A stretch of DNA of 64,000 bases from Bedellia somnulentella (taxonomy: Eukaryota; Arthropoda; Insecta; Lepidoptera; Bedelliidae). Shown one piece after another: positions 1 to 11,583 of this stretch (positions are counted from its first letter, which is position 1; every line of letters begins with the position of its first letter). The stretch spans positions 18,584,875-18,648,874 of the forward strand of contig OY755170.1 of the NCBI GenBank assembly GCA_963576735.1, given 5' to 3'. The notes under the pieces are model-generated. The model was not told the DNA's origin, made no database searches, and was given only the letters and a program-made list of their open reading frames with translations. The position numbers and the translations under genes were made by a program.

Positions 1-102
1 ACAGATTATTTTCAAGGTGATAAGCACGTCCTCAGATCACTCAATGGAATCCAAGCTGGTCCCATTTTTCGGTCCTGGGTATGTCCGTTTAGGATTAAGT
101 AT

Positions 103-626
103 TAAATCCTTAGATAAAAATAAAAGAAGAAGATGCGGCGTGAGCGTACAAATTGTCAACTAAATATGGGCCTTATCGGTTTATCACAACACCGCACTAC
201 ATCCATACGAACTGATACGAACACACACGACATGACGCAAAGATAAAGATAGAGCGATGGGCTCGTATAGTCTGTCTCTGTCACTTAAACATGTCAGATT
301 TCAAGGATAAAATGGCCGAAATTAATAATATTTTGCTTGTAAATATATTTTTGGTGTATTTACGCATGAAACGTGATTCCCTGTGATTTGTTTTTACGCC
401 TTGAATGATTTGTGCACTGAATAAAGGCACAGCCAGGCATTTTAAGCGCGAATTGCATGAAAATTTTAATTTCGATGTCAAAGATTATGTCAGCTCGTCG
501 ACTTGAAGTATCGTAGCGGACTAAACTCGACTGAAGCAAACCAAGTACATTGTACTCAGTTTAGTAGGACCACGCGCGGGCAGAGGTTGCCGCATCTTTC
601 TTTTATTTTTATTTAAGATTAAATCA
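103..626. mobile_element. MITE with ~36-bp terminal inverted repeats
   Basis: The left end 103-138 (TTAGATAAAAATAAAAGAAG ... GATGCGGC) is the near reverse complement of 590-626 (GCCGCATCTTTC...). No transposase between them; the only ORF is small and unconvincing. Confidence 0.6.
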
Positions 627-712
627 CACATTCACCAAATTGAATAAAAATATACAATTAGAATTATTATTTTACCAATCGTGTAAAATTTTATTTCTTT
701 GTTTGTATTGTA

Positions 713-1897
713 CTAGCGACCCGCCCCGGCTTCGCACGGGTGCAATGCAAAATATACCTACTACAGAATGTCCTTATACGCAACGTTCACAGCTTTTTTG
801 TCATTAGCCAATACAAACATGTTTTGCTTAGACGTTACTCTTGACAGCGCGACATATAATTGGCCATGTGAAAAACACTCAACTCTCAAGTCTAATCCTG
901 CAACGTTAAAAGTTTGACACCGCGATTTATTAATGGTCATTGCAAAAGATATCTTTACCGGAAATTGTAGGCGTTTAAATTGGAACGGTAAATCTGATGG
1001 TATCAGAGGAATTCGGGGAATTAGTACATCTTCTCCGGTACCACATCAGGTGAGTATTGTGCACTCTATTATGAATTTTTTTAGTGATTTTACCAGCAAA
1101 CGTGTGCCATTGCAGAGCTTAGGAGGATTCAGATTTCTTAATAAAATAACAGGACAACCTACTTTCACACTCTCAATAAAAGTTAAAAGATAATCAACAA
1201 CAAAAGATACTTATTCTATTCAGTTTAATTAATTCTTGATATTTTCCTCGCTAGAGAGCTCTGATAAGCGCGTGCGATCGCTGCAAATCATAAAGTGCTG
1301 TAAGGCGAAGCGCGGCCATCGACGCGCTATTTATAGGCACGCGCCGTCCGGCGCAAACAACTACGACCCTGCATTTTAAATTTGTAATATCTTCGGTAAT
1401 ATTCACTTAAATTACATGCTATAAAAAGCATATTAATCTATAATAAATGCACAATTTATTTAAGGTACTTAATTGGATAAGGATTAATGCTGTATTGTTT
1501 AAAATCACTTCGTAAATAACCATTTTTTAGTAAAGAATAAAAATGGTTATGCTGGGTTATCCCTAAGAGATAGACATATAGCATCGCGGACTTTTTTGTT
1601 GAACTTTTTAAGGTGAACAATACTGTAGTACATTATTTTGGTCTATCTCGTAGGGTTCAGCCAGCGTTTGCAATATAAGCGCAAAAAAACGTGCTTATTT
1701 ACGACATCACATTAGAAACCTTTAAATTTATCAGTGTTTCTCTACTATATTATGCATTAATTATACATACAAACCTTCCTTAAGAATCACTCTATCCATT
1801 AAAAAAAACCGCATCAAAATCCGTTGCGTAGTTTTAAAGATCTAAGCATACATACGGACATACAGCGAAAGCGACTTTGTTTTATACTATGTATTGA
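713..1897 (-). mobile_element. Degenerate Helitron with helicase fragment
   Basis: On the minus strand it starts TCAATACATAGTATAAAAC at 1897 and ends with a small hairpin (CCCGTGCGAAGCCGGGGCGGG) then CTAG at 713. It is flanked by A and T as expected for Helitron insertion between A and T. It retains part of the helicase, so it is a deletion derivative of an autonomous element. Confidence 0.8.
761..1140 (-). pseudogene. Helitron Pif1-like helicase, C-terminal fragment
   Basis: The minus-strand frame reads NLNPPKLCNGTRLLVKSL, then after one stop GEDVLIPRIPLIPSDLPF, FAMTINKSRCQTFNVAGLDL and SHGQLYVALSRVTS, ending at a stop at 761-763. These are the last motifs of the Pif1/RecD superfamily 1 helicase of Helitrons. 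The motif normally KSQGQT is KSRCQT. Inactive: truncated at the N-terminal side and with an internal stop. Confidence 0.8.
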
Positions 1898-2264
1898 TAA
1901 CACTTATATTTCACCACTTTGCACTCTATTGAAATTTTGAATTCTTGTTCCCGTGTGCAGCAGCGCAGCCACTAGGCCGCACTGGCAGGGTCGCCATGCA
2001 ATGTATGAATAAAGAGACGGGTTTGTTTGTTGGATATAGGTTTATTACTGACTGACTAAAGACTTACATCTAACTTACATTATATAATGGTAAGAGGGGG
2101 ACAAGATGCACTCACACTACACTACACCCCGTATTTGGGTAAAAACCATTTAATATGACCGTTGTGACAAATGAAACCATAATAAGAAAGAAATCATCAA
2201 CAAAAAAGTAACAAAATTAAAACTTTGTGTCTTTTCATTACTGACACACAATAACAGATAATTT
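1898..2264. other. Intergenic, nothing recognised
   Basis: AT-rich sequence between the Helitron and the first family A copy. No ORF or structured repeat that I can support. Confidence 0.4.
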
Positions 2265-2483
2265 ACATACATACATACATATGCTCACGGCTATAAATCC
2301 CTAGAAGGGGTAGCCAGAGCTGAGGAATTCGAAATTTCTCAGCCACGTTCGGAAAGTTGAGTGGGGAAAAGATGGTAAAATAAAGGTTGTTATAAATTGA
2401 TGGGTCTCCAACCGTTAGTCGCCTCTTACGTACAACCACCGTAAGAAATGGGGTAGTGCTATTCTAAGCCGACACTACACAGC
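2265..2483 (-). repeat. Family A retroposon
   Basis: (CATA)n then CTCACGGCTATAAATCCCTA on the plus strand, and the CCGACACTACACAGC head at the far end. Near full length. Confidence 0.8.
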
Positions 2484-2612
2484 AAAACAGATCAATTATT
2501 TCTACATTAATCGCATGCAAAGACTTCACGTAAACAAAACTATTTTCAGCTCAAATAAGTAGGTATGTATTGTATATCTTAAATATTTTAATGTTCACGA
2601 AGTTTCTTGGAC

Positions 2613-3350
2613 CAGGCCCCTATTTCACCACTCTGACAAGTCTAACAACTGTCAAGAAAAACTATAACGGCGCCGATTTCATTTAATAAATATTCGACAT
2701 TTGTTATGCTTATCCGAAAATTTTCCCTTAAACGCAAATTCAGTTATGTCGAAGGAGAAATATATTCCTTCTCTATACATTATCCTATATGCAAATTTAT
2801 CTAAATCACTATCACTGCCACTACTATGAGCGCCATTTTGTAACTAAAAATACGACAATTGTAGTGCTAGCCCTCACGCTAGCCTGACACAGCCTCGATT
2901 TCATGTCTTTAATTTCCGACAAATCTACAAATATGCCGAGTTGGAAAAATTATCCTTGTTTCACAACATAATTGTCATTAGATTAAGGGCCAGTTTTTTG
3001 ATCCGTGGTTAACTCAACAATTTGTTAAATATCGTAACTATTAGTTAGATATCAGCAAAATGCATTTTTTGACCCGTGGTTAGAGTAACTAATGGTCAAA
3101 TATCGAACCAAAATGGATTTACGATTTAACTACTGGTTAGTCATTTAACTATAGTCAATGTAACAAATGGTTATATTTTTAACTCCGGATCAAAAAACTG
3201 GCCCGTTATCGACAATTTAACATTTTTCCTGTCATGTTTAGAACTATTTCTATACGAAATATTTTTCAAACTTATCAGTTCACTTGTCACTGACATAAGT
3301 CAGCCGACCTATGTCACTGACAATTGTCATGTTGGTGAAATAGGACCCAG
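2613..3350. mobile_element. MITE with terminal inverted repeats, interrupted by another
   Basis: Ends CAGGCCCCTATTTCACCA and TTGGTGAAATAGGACCCAG are inverted. Inside, both arms carry TGTCA/TGACA-rich repeats. Confidence 0.55.
2987..3204. mobile_element. MITE nested inside 2613-3350
   Basis: Near-perfect inverted ends GGGCCAGTTTTTTGATCCG / CGGATCAAAAAACTGGCCC; about 218 bp with internal repeats of the GGTTA/TAACC type. Confidence 0.7.
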
Positions 3351-3431
3351 GTTTGTATTGTTTATGTTTCAGTAAATGACTGTACTTAGGCAGGGTAGAA
3401 AATCGGAAGAAACTTATAATATGAATTACGG

Positions 3432-3641
3432 ATATCCGCCCCGTTCAGGGTAGATAGAAGGACGTGCGTTTCCGAATATCCGCCTTAGGTGGCTGTTTAG
3501 GGTGGATAAACTTAATAAGCCAATCCTGCGTTAGGGATATTTCTAATGAACCTGGCTTATTCCGTTTATCCACCCCAAAACAGCCTCCCTAAGTCGGATA
3601 TTCGGAAACGCATATCCTTCTAGCCACCCTGAACGGGATAT
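3432..3641. mobile_element. Foldback element (long imperfect hairpin)
   Basis: Arms of about 90 bp (ATATCCGCCCCGTTCAGGG... versus ...CCCTGAACGGGATAT) surround a ~30-bp loop. It abuts the Jockey-like ORF1 relic. Confidence 0.65.
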
Positions 3642-4123
3642 GTTTTATGCCCTCGACCCATCTCTAGGCATAACTGAACGAAGCCAACAAAATATTATGG
3701 TATTTAAACAAGCAGTCGCAGCAAATGATTTTATAGCTCACGAGTGTCTTGAAACAAATGAAATGAAAGCATATATACCAGCATCATCAGTTGAGAGGAT
3801 AGGTGTAGTTAGATTTATTCCTAAAGAAACAAGTACACAAGAGTTATATAATAAGTTAACATCCGATACTGAAATTTTGTCTGTACGTAGATTTACAAAG
3901 AAAGTAGGCACTGAAATTATCCCTTTGTCAACAATATCTGTTACTTTTGTTGGAACCCAATTACCTCAGTATATTTATCTGGACAACTGGAGATTCAGAG
4001 TATGGCAGTATGTTCCTCCATTGTTACAATATTTTAAATGTATAAAATTTAGTCATAATTCTAAAATTTGTAGGAATGAACAGGTCTGTTCGAAGTGTGG
4101 TGGTTATCATAATTATAAAGATT

Positions 4124-5529
4124 ACATGCATACATACATACATATACTCACGCCGTTAATTCCCATTGGGGTAGGCAGAGACTATCGATCGCCACTTCGT
4201 ACGATCCTGGCAAACCTCTCTTGCTTCGTCTACATCCATCAACCTTTTCATACATGCTCTTTTATTCTTCATACTTCGGACGCTTGCCTTTTTGAGCACA
4301 CTCTCAATTTGGTCCAAGTGTGTCTTTCGTGGCCGTCCTCTACTAACATTATCTTCCTCTATAGATACCTTTTACCAATTTCCTATCATCCATCCTCTCG
4401 ATGTGCCCAAACCACTTCAACATTCCTTTTTCTATCTTACTTACAATATCATCTTTTACACCACACCTTTCACGAATCACGTCATTCCTCACACGATCAC
4501 ATAACCTTACATTACAAACTTTTCAGAGGGACCACATTTCTACTGCATTCACTCTGCTTTCATGCTTCTTCTGCCACACCCAACATTCACTGCCATACAT
4601 AAGCGTAGGAACAAGAACAGCATCAAGCACAGCCGTTCAGGCCCTATCGGACACCGATTGACTAGACTATCCAGTGCTCCATTAATCGCATTACCCTTTT
4701 TTACTCTTCTCTTGATATCTTCAACACACTTTCCATCTCTAGTAAACATACTTCCCAGATATACAAACTCATTTACTTGTTCCACTCTCTTACCATTAAT
4801 CTCAATCACGCATTCGGTCATATTCTCCTCTCTTTCAAAAACCATAGTTTTAGTTTTATCCACATTCACTTTCATTCCCTTTCTTTCAAATGACGCACAT
4901 GCAATATTCATCATCTCTTGCGCCGACGATGCAAGTAGCGCTTGATCGTCAGCATATAAGAGGCATTCAACAATGAATACATCCACCCATTCTTAGTCCA
5001 TAATCACTTTCACGCAATTCTGTCAAACAGTCATCCATGAACAAATTGAAGAGCCACGGAGAAGCTACACATCCCTGTCGGACTCCCCTAGAGATTCCGA
5101 ACCAGTCAGTGTTTTCCCCGTTTACTCTTACACATGCACTAGAATCCTCATAGAGTGATACCAATGCACGTATAAGTTGACTCCCCAGACCGAACTTGGA
5201 TAACACCTCCCATAAACCCTTTCTTACCACCCTATCATACTTCTTCTCTAAATCAATGAAGGAGCAATACACCTTTTGGTTCTTAGCTAAGAACTTTTCG
5301 GTGATGCTCCTTAGAGAGAAGATTTGATCCATACATCCCATTCCTTTCCTAAATCCTGCTTGCACATCCCATATTTTCTCATCAGTTTCATTCATCACTC
5401 TTTCAATCAATACCTTTGCATACAATTTACCGACAATGCTGAGTAGGCTAATGCCGCGGTAGTTTTTAGCCTCCTGGCGTGACCCCTTTCCTTTATACAG
5501 AGGCACAATCACCGCCTTAAATCGTTCAG
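4124..5529 (-). mobile_element. RTE-like LINE (family B), 5'-truncated copy with target-site duplication
   Basis: Minus-strand RT pieces: FKAVIVPLYKGKGSRQEAKN YRGISLLS, GFRKGMGCMDQIF, CSFIDLEKKYDRV, RQGCVASPWLFNLFMDD, then after a frameshift LLYADDQALLASS and KMKVNVDKTK-type motifs. These correspond to RT motifs 1-6 with the catalytic YADD. The 3' end is GGCGTGAGTATATG(TATG)n. An 11-bp duplication TTATAAAGATT flanks it (4113-4123, 5530-5540). Clade assignment (RTE-like) is tentative. Confidence 0.8.
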
Positions 5530-5671
5530 TTATAAAGATTGTACTAGTGATATATTGAAATGCATAAATTGTGGAGGTAATCACGTAGCTATTTCAAAAG
5601 AATGTCCAGTAAAAGTTTCACGCATGGAGAAACATAAAAATAATTTTATTAAAAGAAGTTTTGCAGAGTCA

Positions 5672-5723
5672 TACACACATACATATTCTCACGCCGTTAG
5701 TTCCCATTGGGGTAGGCAGAGAT
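5672..5723 (-). mobile_element. Severely 5'-truncated family B LINE end
   Basis: Only the last ~50 nt of the LINE (CTACCCCAATGGGAACTAAC GGCGTGAG then TATG-type tail) inserted in the Jockey ORF1 relic; an example of an abortive target-primed insertion. Confidence 0.65.
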
Positions 5724-6213
5724 TTATTTATTATTATTATTTATTTATTTATTTATTTCCCTCTAATTATTACTAATATTATTAGTATAGAACAGATAGT
5801 TCAAATAAAAATAATAAAAAAATAGAACAAAAACCAGAAATGACAAAAGATTTATTTCAAGAGTTAGTAAATAATACAGTTTTTCTCAACAGAGTAGTTC
5901 AAACCTTGGTTGAATTGGCAAACTCAAATTTAATTAAAAAATTTAGACAATATTAAAGAATTACTTAATAATAACCTATATAACCCCTTCTTGCTGACAT
6001 ACTAAAAAAAGAAGATATAGATATTTGTTTCTTAAATGAAACTTGGTTAACTAAATCTAGACTAGGGTTGCCATAAGTGTGGGGACTCAGACGGGGACAT
6101 TTAAAGAAAAACTATTAAAGGTCGAAAAAAGGAGCTTTTATTACAACAATAGGTATTAATCAACATTAACCAAAGTAGTAAGTATCTGTCAACATTTTTT
6201 AATTAGCACACGT

Positions 6214-6366
6214 TCCCCCTTAGTCTTACTAATAATGGTTGTATAGCGGTGGTATAGCTATACAATCTTTTGACCTTATCTGTCATTGTGACATTTGAAT
6301 TTGACAGATAAGGACAAAACATTGTATAGCTATACCGCCACTATACAACCATTATTAGTAAGGGGG
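6214..6366. mobile_element. Foldback MITE, ~150 bp
   Basis: Two ~65-bp arms (ACTAATAATGGTTGTATAGC... and its inverse ending AGTAAGGGGG) with a short loop; a TAGTC insertion is present in the left arm only. Confidence 0.75.
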
Positions 6367-7109
6367 TATGTAATCAACAAACATAAAATTATCACAATGT
6401 TATTTTTTTAATAAACACAAAATATAATCAACAACAAAATAAATATAACATTCTCAACTATGCATGGCATTGTTATTTTTTAAATTAACACAAAATATAA
6501 TCATCAAATATTATATCCTCGTTTATGCATGGCATTTTTTTTATTAGTACAAAATATAATAAATTAATCAACAAATATAAAATCCAGCGGTTAGGAAGCT
6601 TCTTAGTCTAATTGTTGCCACTTTTGTGGGCCCATTCATACTTGTCAGATGTTCCCGCTTTACGGAGCAACTCTTTTTAGGACTTCACGTACTTGTAAAA
6701 CTCAATGCATGTCATCTTGTAGTTGTATGTGCACTGAATTATACTCTCAACTGTCCCCACAAAAAATCTGTCTGTCTGTCTGAATGTCCGTTCATCACGT
6801 TAATCCTACCGGACCGATCTTGATCAAATTTGGCATGAATGTAGGTTATACACCTGGCCAACATATAGGATATAATTTATCCCGGATTTCGCAAGGGTTC
6901 CCACAGGAGCATAAAAAAACATAACTTTTATATGGTTCCCCATATTTACACGATAAATTTTTTCATCGGACTTTATCGGACTCTTCATTAATAGTCTTTT
7001 TGGAAAAAAATTAGGGTTTCATCCATTTTCATCAAAATAATTGTCATTTAATTGTTTGTCAATAGTATTTCTACTAGATATATAGGATATCACAAATTTG
7101 AGACTTACA

Positions 7110-7200
7110 CAAATGTCTGCGTGGCGTAGCGGTATACCGTTTGGTAAACACTAAGTACGATAGACCCAGGTTCGAATCCCGGGTGGTCAAAGTCTTTTTG
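7110..7200 (+). repeat. tRNA-like SINE head (pol III A and B boxes)
   Basis: A box TGGCGTAGCGG at 7122-7132 and B box GGTTCGAATCC at 7169-7179, but no cloverleaf I can fold confidently. The duplicate at 7985-8060 has a decayed A box and an intact B box. Confidence 0.55.
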
Positions 7201-7675
7201 CCTATTTTTTTTTGCTTTTGTGTTAGGTTAGAATAATAGGATACACTAATCCTTCTTTTTCACATTCAACTATGCGAATATGTATGAATAAAGATAATTG
7301 AAAGCATATTGTATGAATTTTGCGTATTCATTTGGTAGGTTGGAGAATATGTTTATAACTTTTGTTTATTTAACTATTTTTAACTAATATTCTCATAGAT
7401 ATATTATACTTTACTTACGCATAAATTAATATTCTGTTTAAGCCTCAGAATGCATAGTTTGTAAATAATAGTAAATATCTCAATTTTAATTCAGTACCGC
7501 CCCGCCATCTATTGGCCGATGATTGCAATCTCTCTCACATCACCAACTTATTGCTCCCCATATTTACACGATTAATTTTTTCATCGACCGACTTTATCAG
7601 ACTCTTCATTAATAGTGTTTTTGAAAAAAATAAGGGTTTTATCCATTTTCATCAAAATAAATGTCCATTTAATGA

Positions 7676-7914
7676 ATTGCTGTGTAGTGTCGGCTTAGAA
7701 TAACACTACCCCATTTCTTCCGGTTGGTGTATGTAAGAGGCGACTAACGGTATTGGGGCTTTTAAGGGATTTTTGGGCGATGTGGTTGGAGACCCATCAC
7801 CAACAACCTTTATTTCACTATCTTTTCCCGACGCAACTTCCAAAAGTGGCTGAGGAACTTCAAGTTCCTTAGCTCTGGCTACCCCTTCTAGGGATTTATA
7901 GCCGTGAGTATATG
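7676..7914 (+). repeat. Family A retroposon with target-site duplication
   Basis: Full-length copy from GCTGTGTAGTGTCGGCTTAG to GTGAGTATATG, flanked by ATTTAAT on both sides. The empty site is preserved in unit 1 of the duplication. Confidence 0.85.
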
Positions 7915-7984
7915 TATTTAATTGTTTGTCAATAGTATGGCTACTAGATATATACCATATCACAAATTTGACATCATTACTAAT

Positions 7985-8060
7985 GTTTTTGTGCCGTAGC
8001 TGTATACCGATTGGTTAAAACTAAACTAACGGATGACCCAGGTTCGAATCCCGGGTGATT
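7985..8060 (+). repeat. tRNA-like SINE head, second copy
   Basis: B box GGTTCGAATCC at 8041-8051; the A box is degenerate (TGCCGTAGCTG). Confidence 0.5.
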
Positions 8061-8294
8061 TAAGTCTTTTTGAGACTTTTTTGCTTTTGTGTTAGGTTAG
8101 AATAATAGGATGCACTAATCCTTTTTTTTCACATTCAACTATGCGAATATGTATGAATAAAGATAATTGAAAGTATATTGTATGAATTTTGCGTATTCAT
8201 TTGGTAGGTTTGAGAATATGTTTATAGCTTTTGTTTTTTTTAACTATTTTTAACTAATATTCTCATAGATATATTATGTTTTACTTACGCACAA

Positions 8295-8376
8295 ATTACA
8301 TACATACATACATATACTCACGGCTGTAAATCCCTAGAAGGGGTACCCAGAGCTAAGGAATTAGAAATTCCTTAGC
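8295..8376 (-). repeat. Family A retroposon, 5'-truncated, with target-site duplication
   Basis: Only the 3' ~80 nt with (CATA)n, flanked by GCACAAATTA / GCATAAATTA. Truncation at the 5' end plus duplication indicates target-primed reverse transcription. Confidence 0.8.
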
Positions 8377-8784
8377 ATAAATTAATATTCTGTTTAAGCC
8401 TCAGAATGCATAGTTTGTAAATAATAGTAAATATCTCAATGTTAATTCAGTAACGCCATCTGTTGACCGATGATTGCAATCTCTCACACATCACCAACAG
8501 TCAGTGTAGGGGGCAGCACCGGGTCGCCAAACTGCTATCCATACTTACTCAAGATATTTTCATTTTTGGACATAGAAACTTGGTTACAAAATGGTTTGTT
8601 TCATGTTTCTTATGAACAATTAAAAAGGTTTTTTGGAACTCATCCCCTAAGAGATTGAAATATATTATACAGATTTTTGATCTATAAATACAATATATCT
8701 AGAAATTTGAATCTTGATGCGATTGACTGATATAACAACTACAAAAAAGAATGTATGAAATTCATCCATCGATCAATCATGAGA

Positions 8785-8915
8785 ATATACTAACGGCTAT
8801 AAATCCCAAAAAAGGGTAGCCACAGCTCCAGAGATAGTAATTCTTTATCCACTTTTGGAAGTTGAATGGGGTCCGACCAACCGTCCAACTGCATCGCCCA
8901 ATAATCACTTAAAAA
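8785..8915 (-). repeat. Family A retroposon fragment
   Basis: Diverged copy starting ACGGCTATAAATCCC and ending near the CATCGCCCAA block. Confidence 0.6.
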
Positions 8916-9129
8916 GTCTCAATGTTCTTTATATCTATTACAACGCCAACGGGAATATAAATACAAAAAAACAGAAGTTAGTGTGGTCAGATAGTGTTTT
9001 GGTATTTTGGATGTAAACTGGATGCAAAAAATGTAGTCCACGCGGACGTAGTCGCGGGCAAAAAGCTAGTATTAAATAAGCGGGAACTCCTATATGACAT
9101 AAAAAGAAAAGCATATTTATTAAAAAGTT

Positions 9130-9195
9130 TGCCGGGGAGTACGAAGTGGCGATCGATAGTTTCAGCCTACCCCAATGAGAAATAATGACGTGAGT
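9130..9195 (+). repeat. Family B LINE 3' fragment
   Basis: GAAGTGGCGATCGATAGTTT then CTACCCCAATGAGA and GACGTGAGTA, the LINE's last ~65 nt, in plus orientation. Confidence 0.6.
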
Positions 9196-9199
9196 ATTT

Positions 9200-9686
9200 A
9201 CTAATAATAATAATAATCGTTTATTACCAATTGAAATTTTACAAATACATAATACCAGCGGCCCCACACTAGGCAAGCCTGTATCGTGGGTACCAAATAC
9301 AATTAACAATTCCAATTTTACAAAGTGAATTAAATTATAATACATTGATAAAATATAATTGAAAATTTATAGAATCTAATACTTATTAAAATATACACTT
9401 AATCCATTTAACTTAACACTAAATACAAACAAAATCATAACAATATGCAAATAAATAATAATTAATAATAATGTAGTAATTGTAAATTATTATAATGAAC
9501 AATTATATCAATAAGAACTTCAATTTATTAATTATTTATTCAAAATGTCTACAACACTCTGAAAAGTACAATTGTAATATTAAGAAGATTCGTGTTTTTT
9601 ACTTTTATATTCTAAAATATAACTGTATGAGTAGGTGTGTGTGTGAGTCTGTGTTTGAGTGTGAGAGCGGGTGTATGTGTGTGTGG

Positions 9687-9722
<36 letters not shown>

Positions 9723-11145
9723 ATGCGTGCGAATGTGGGTGTAAATAAGTGATTTATTAAGTTTAAGTGTCTCAACATTTTCAAGATACAATTCGAATCA
9801 AATTTTCAATTTTTGAATAATTCATAGTCATGAGCCAATTTTTTTACCTCCCTCTTTGTACAATCTCGTATATCATTAATTTTTAATGTTTCATTGTACA
9901 AATGGGGGTGCATAAATGATGGGAACCGTTGCGCGAAAGTTGTCCTACATAATGTTGTCGGCAGTCTAGGAGTTCTCTGTAAAAGAGAGCGTTCAGTAGA
10001 GGGTGTTAAACACTTTTTATGCTCTCGAAGAATAGACCTCATGACAAACAACCCTCGCACACTGAGCACCCCACATTCATCGTATAGCTTTGTGGTTGAG
10101 TATCTAAAGTTCTTTTTGGACATAACCTTTAAAACTGAACGTTGAGCTCTTTTAATTTCCAACATAGTAGTAATAGGGGCACCACCCCAAACTGGAAGAC
10201 AGTAAGTGATCAGTGATTCACAAATGGCCGTATAGATTTGTTTAAGTAAATCAATGTCGGCCGAGTTGCGGAGTAATTTCATGATATTGATAACCTTTCT
10301 TATTCTGCCTGAGAGTGTATGAATATGACTCTTAAAGTTCAAGTTGTGGTCAATTGTAACTCCCAGGTATTTTGTGACAGTTACGCAAGCAAGAGTAGGA
10401 CACTGGCAAGGGACAAGGTTTGCAGGGAAGCATGTGTGTATCTTGAGTGTGGTTCGAGGCGGAGCTGATGCCCTCGTTTTGTGAAAACACATTAGATTCG
10501 TTTTTTCGCTGTTTAAAGTTAACAAATTACGAGAAAGCCAGCCCACCACGGAGACCATACCCTCCTCCACATTCTGCAACACATCATTCCACGATGATCC
10601 ACTGAAGATAATTGCAGTGTCATCTGCATAACAGAATATGCGAGCGTCTTTAAGTGGGAGAGTCGATATGTCGTTCATGTAGAGTAGGAAGAGGGTAGGA
10701 CCCAAGATGCACTCAGCACTCCGAAATCAACACGGCAAGAGTCGCTTATCACCTGGTCAACCTTTAATAGCTGATTTCTATTTGACAGATAGCTTCCAAA
10801 CCAATTGAGTGCTAAGCCTCGGACACCTGACAACTCGAGTTTACTTAAGGTAATGGATTTAGAAACAGTGTCAAATGCTTTTGATTTGTCAATGAAGACA
10901 CCAGCACAAGCCTTTTTCTTGATCTAACATGAATGAAATATAGTCCACCAGCTCGCAGACAGCATCCTCAGTCGACCTCCCCCGCCGAAAACCGTACTGT
11001 CCAGAAAAAAGTAAATTATTATTCTCCAGAAAATTTATCAACTGCTTGTTTACTATTTTCTCTAGAAGTTTCGATAAGGATGAGAGCAGAGTGATAGGGC
11101 GGAAATTTGATGATGAATATGATTTGATTTCTTGGTGTGTTGTTT
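9200..11145 (-). mobile_element. Jockey-clade LINE, 3' half with RT, 5'-truncated
   Basis: Minus-strand ORF 9806-10705 reads GPTLFLLYMNDISTLPLKD, FCYADDTAII (catalytic YADD), TVTKYLGVTID and a thumb region TYCLPVWGGA, ending DYELFKN. Upstream to ~11145 earlier RT motifs are visible (FRPITLLSSLSKLLEK, GQYGFRRGRSTEDAV) but are separated by frameshifts. The 3' end at ~9200 carries an (ATT)n-type tail. Inactive. Confidence 0.8.
9640..9724 (+). repeat. (TG)n microsatellite
   Basis: Imperfect TG/TGTGA repeat grading into pure (TG)n, inside the LINE 3' UTR. Confidence 0.85.
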
Positions 11146-11344
11146 GGATATATTTCTAGTTGTGTGCGTTCAACTGCCGCAATCGGTGCCACTCGTAAGC
11201 GCCGGTTTCCTTGTTAATGACCTATCTAACGTTTTTTAATCTATGACCATGGCCGTTTACAAAATAAAATGTAATGATACGATAAATTTGTCTACCCCTG
11301 TCAGTTTATACAAAATTATTACAGTGATAATTTCATAACTTTTG

Positions 11345-11583
11345 CCGTGTCGTGTCGGCTTAGAATAACACTACACCATTTCTACCCGTGATCGTAAGAG
11401 GCGACTAAGGGTATAGGGCTTTTTAAGTGATTTTTAGGCGATGTGGTAGGAGAACCGTCACCGAAATCATATATTATTACTATCTTTTCCCAAATCAACT
11501 TCCAAAAGTGGCTGAGGAATTTCTCATTCCAAAGCTCTGGCTATCCCGTTAAGGGATTTATAGCCGTGAGTATATGTATGTAT
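11345..11583 (+). repeat. Family A retroposon
   Basis: GTGTCGGCTTAGAATAACAC head and TATAGCCGTGAGTATATG end; near full length. Confidence 0.8.

Larger units (their letters stand above)
3640..6061 (+). mobile_element. Jockey-like LINE relic (ORF1 zinc knuckles, start of ORF2), split by insertions
   Basis: The plus-strand ORF from 3640 carries a gag-like region ending CIKFSHNSKICRNEQVCSKC and GGYHN. After a family B LINE (4124-5529) the same protein resumes at about 5541 with KCINCGGNHVAISKECPVK. These are consecutive CCHC knuckles of Jockey-type ORF1. Near 5985-6060 the endonuclease start (ADILKKEDIDICFLNETWLT) appears, then the element breaks off. Knowledge: ORF1 binds RNA, and ORF2 carries endonuclease and RT. 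Confidence 0.75.
6949..8490. repeat. Tandem direct duplication of a ~0.6-kb unit
   Basis: Unit 1 (6949-7554) and unit 2 (7555-8490) both start CCCCATATTTACACGAT and share a tRNA-like segment, AT-rich middle and CACATCACCAAC end. Unit 2 is longer only because of two family A insertions (7676-7914 and 8295-8376). Confidence 0.75.

Noticed and set aside
7122..7179. Possible functional tRNA gene
   Set aside because: A and B boxes are present, but the arms do not form a convincing cloverleaf and the unit is duplicated within a repeat; treated as a SINE head.
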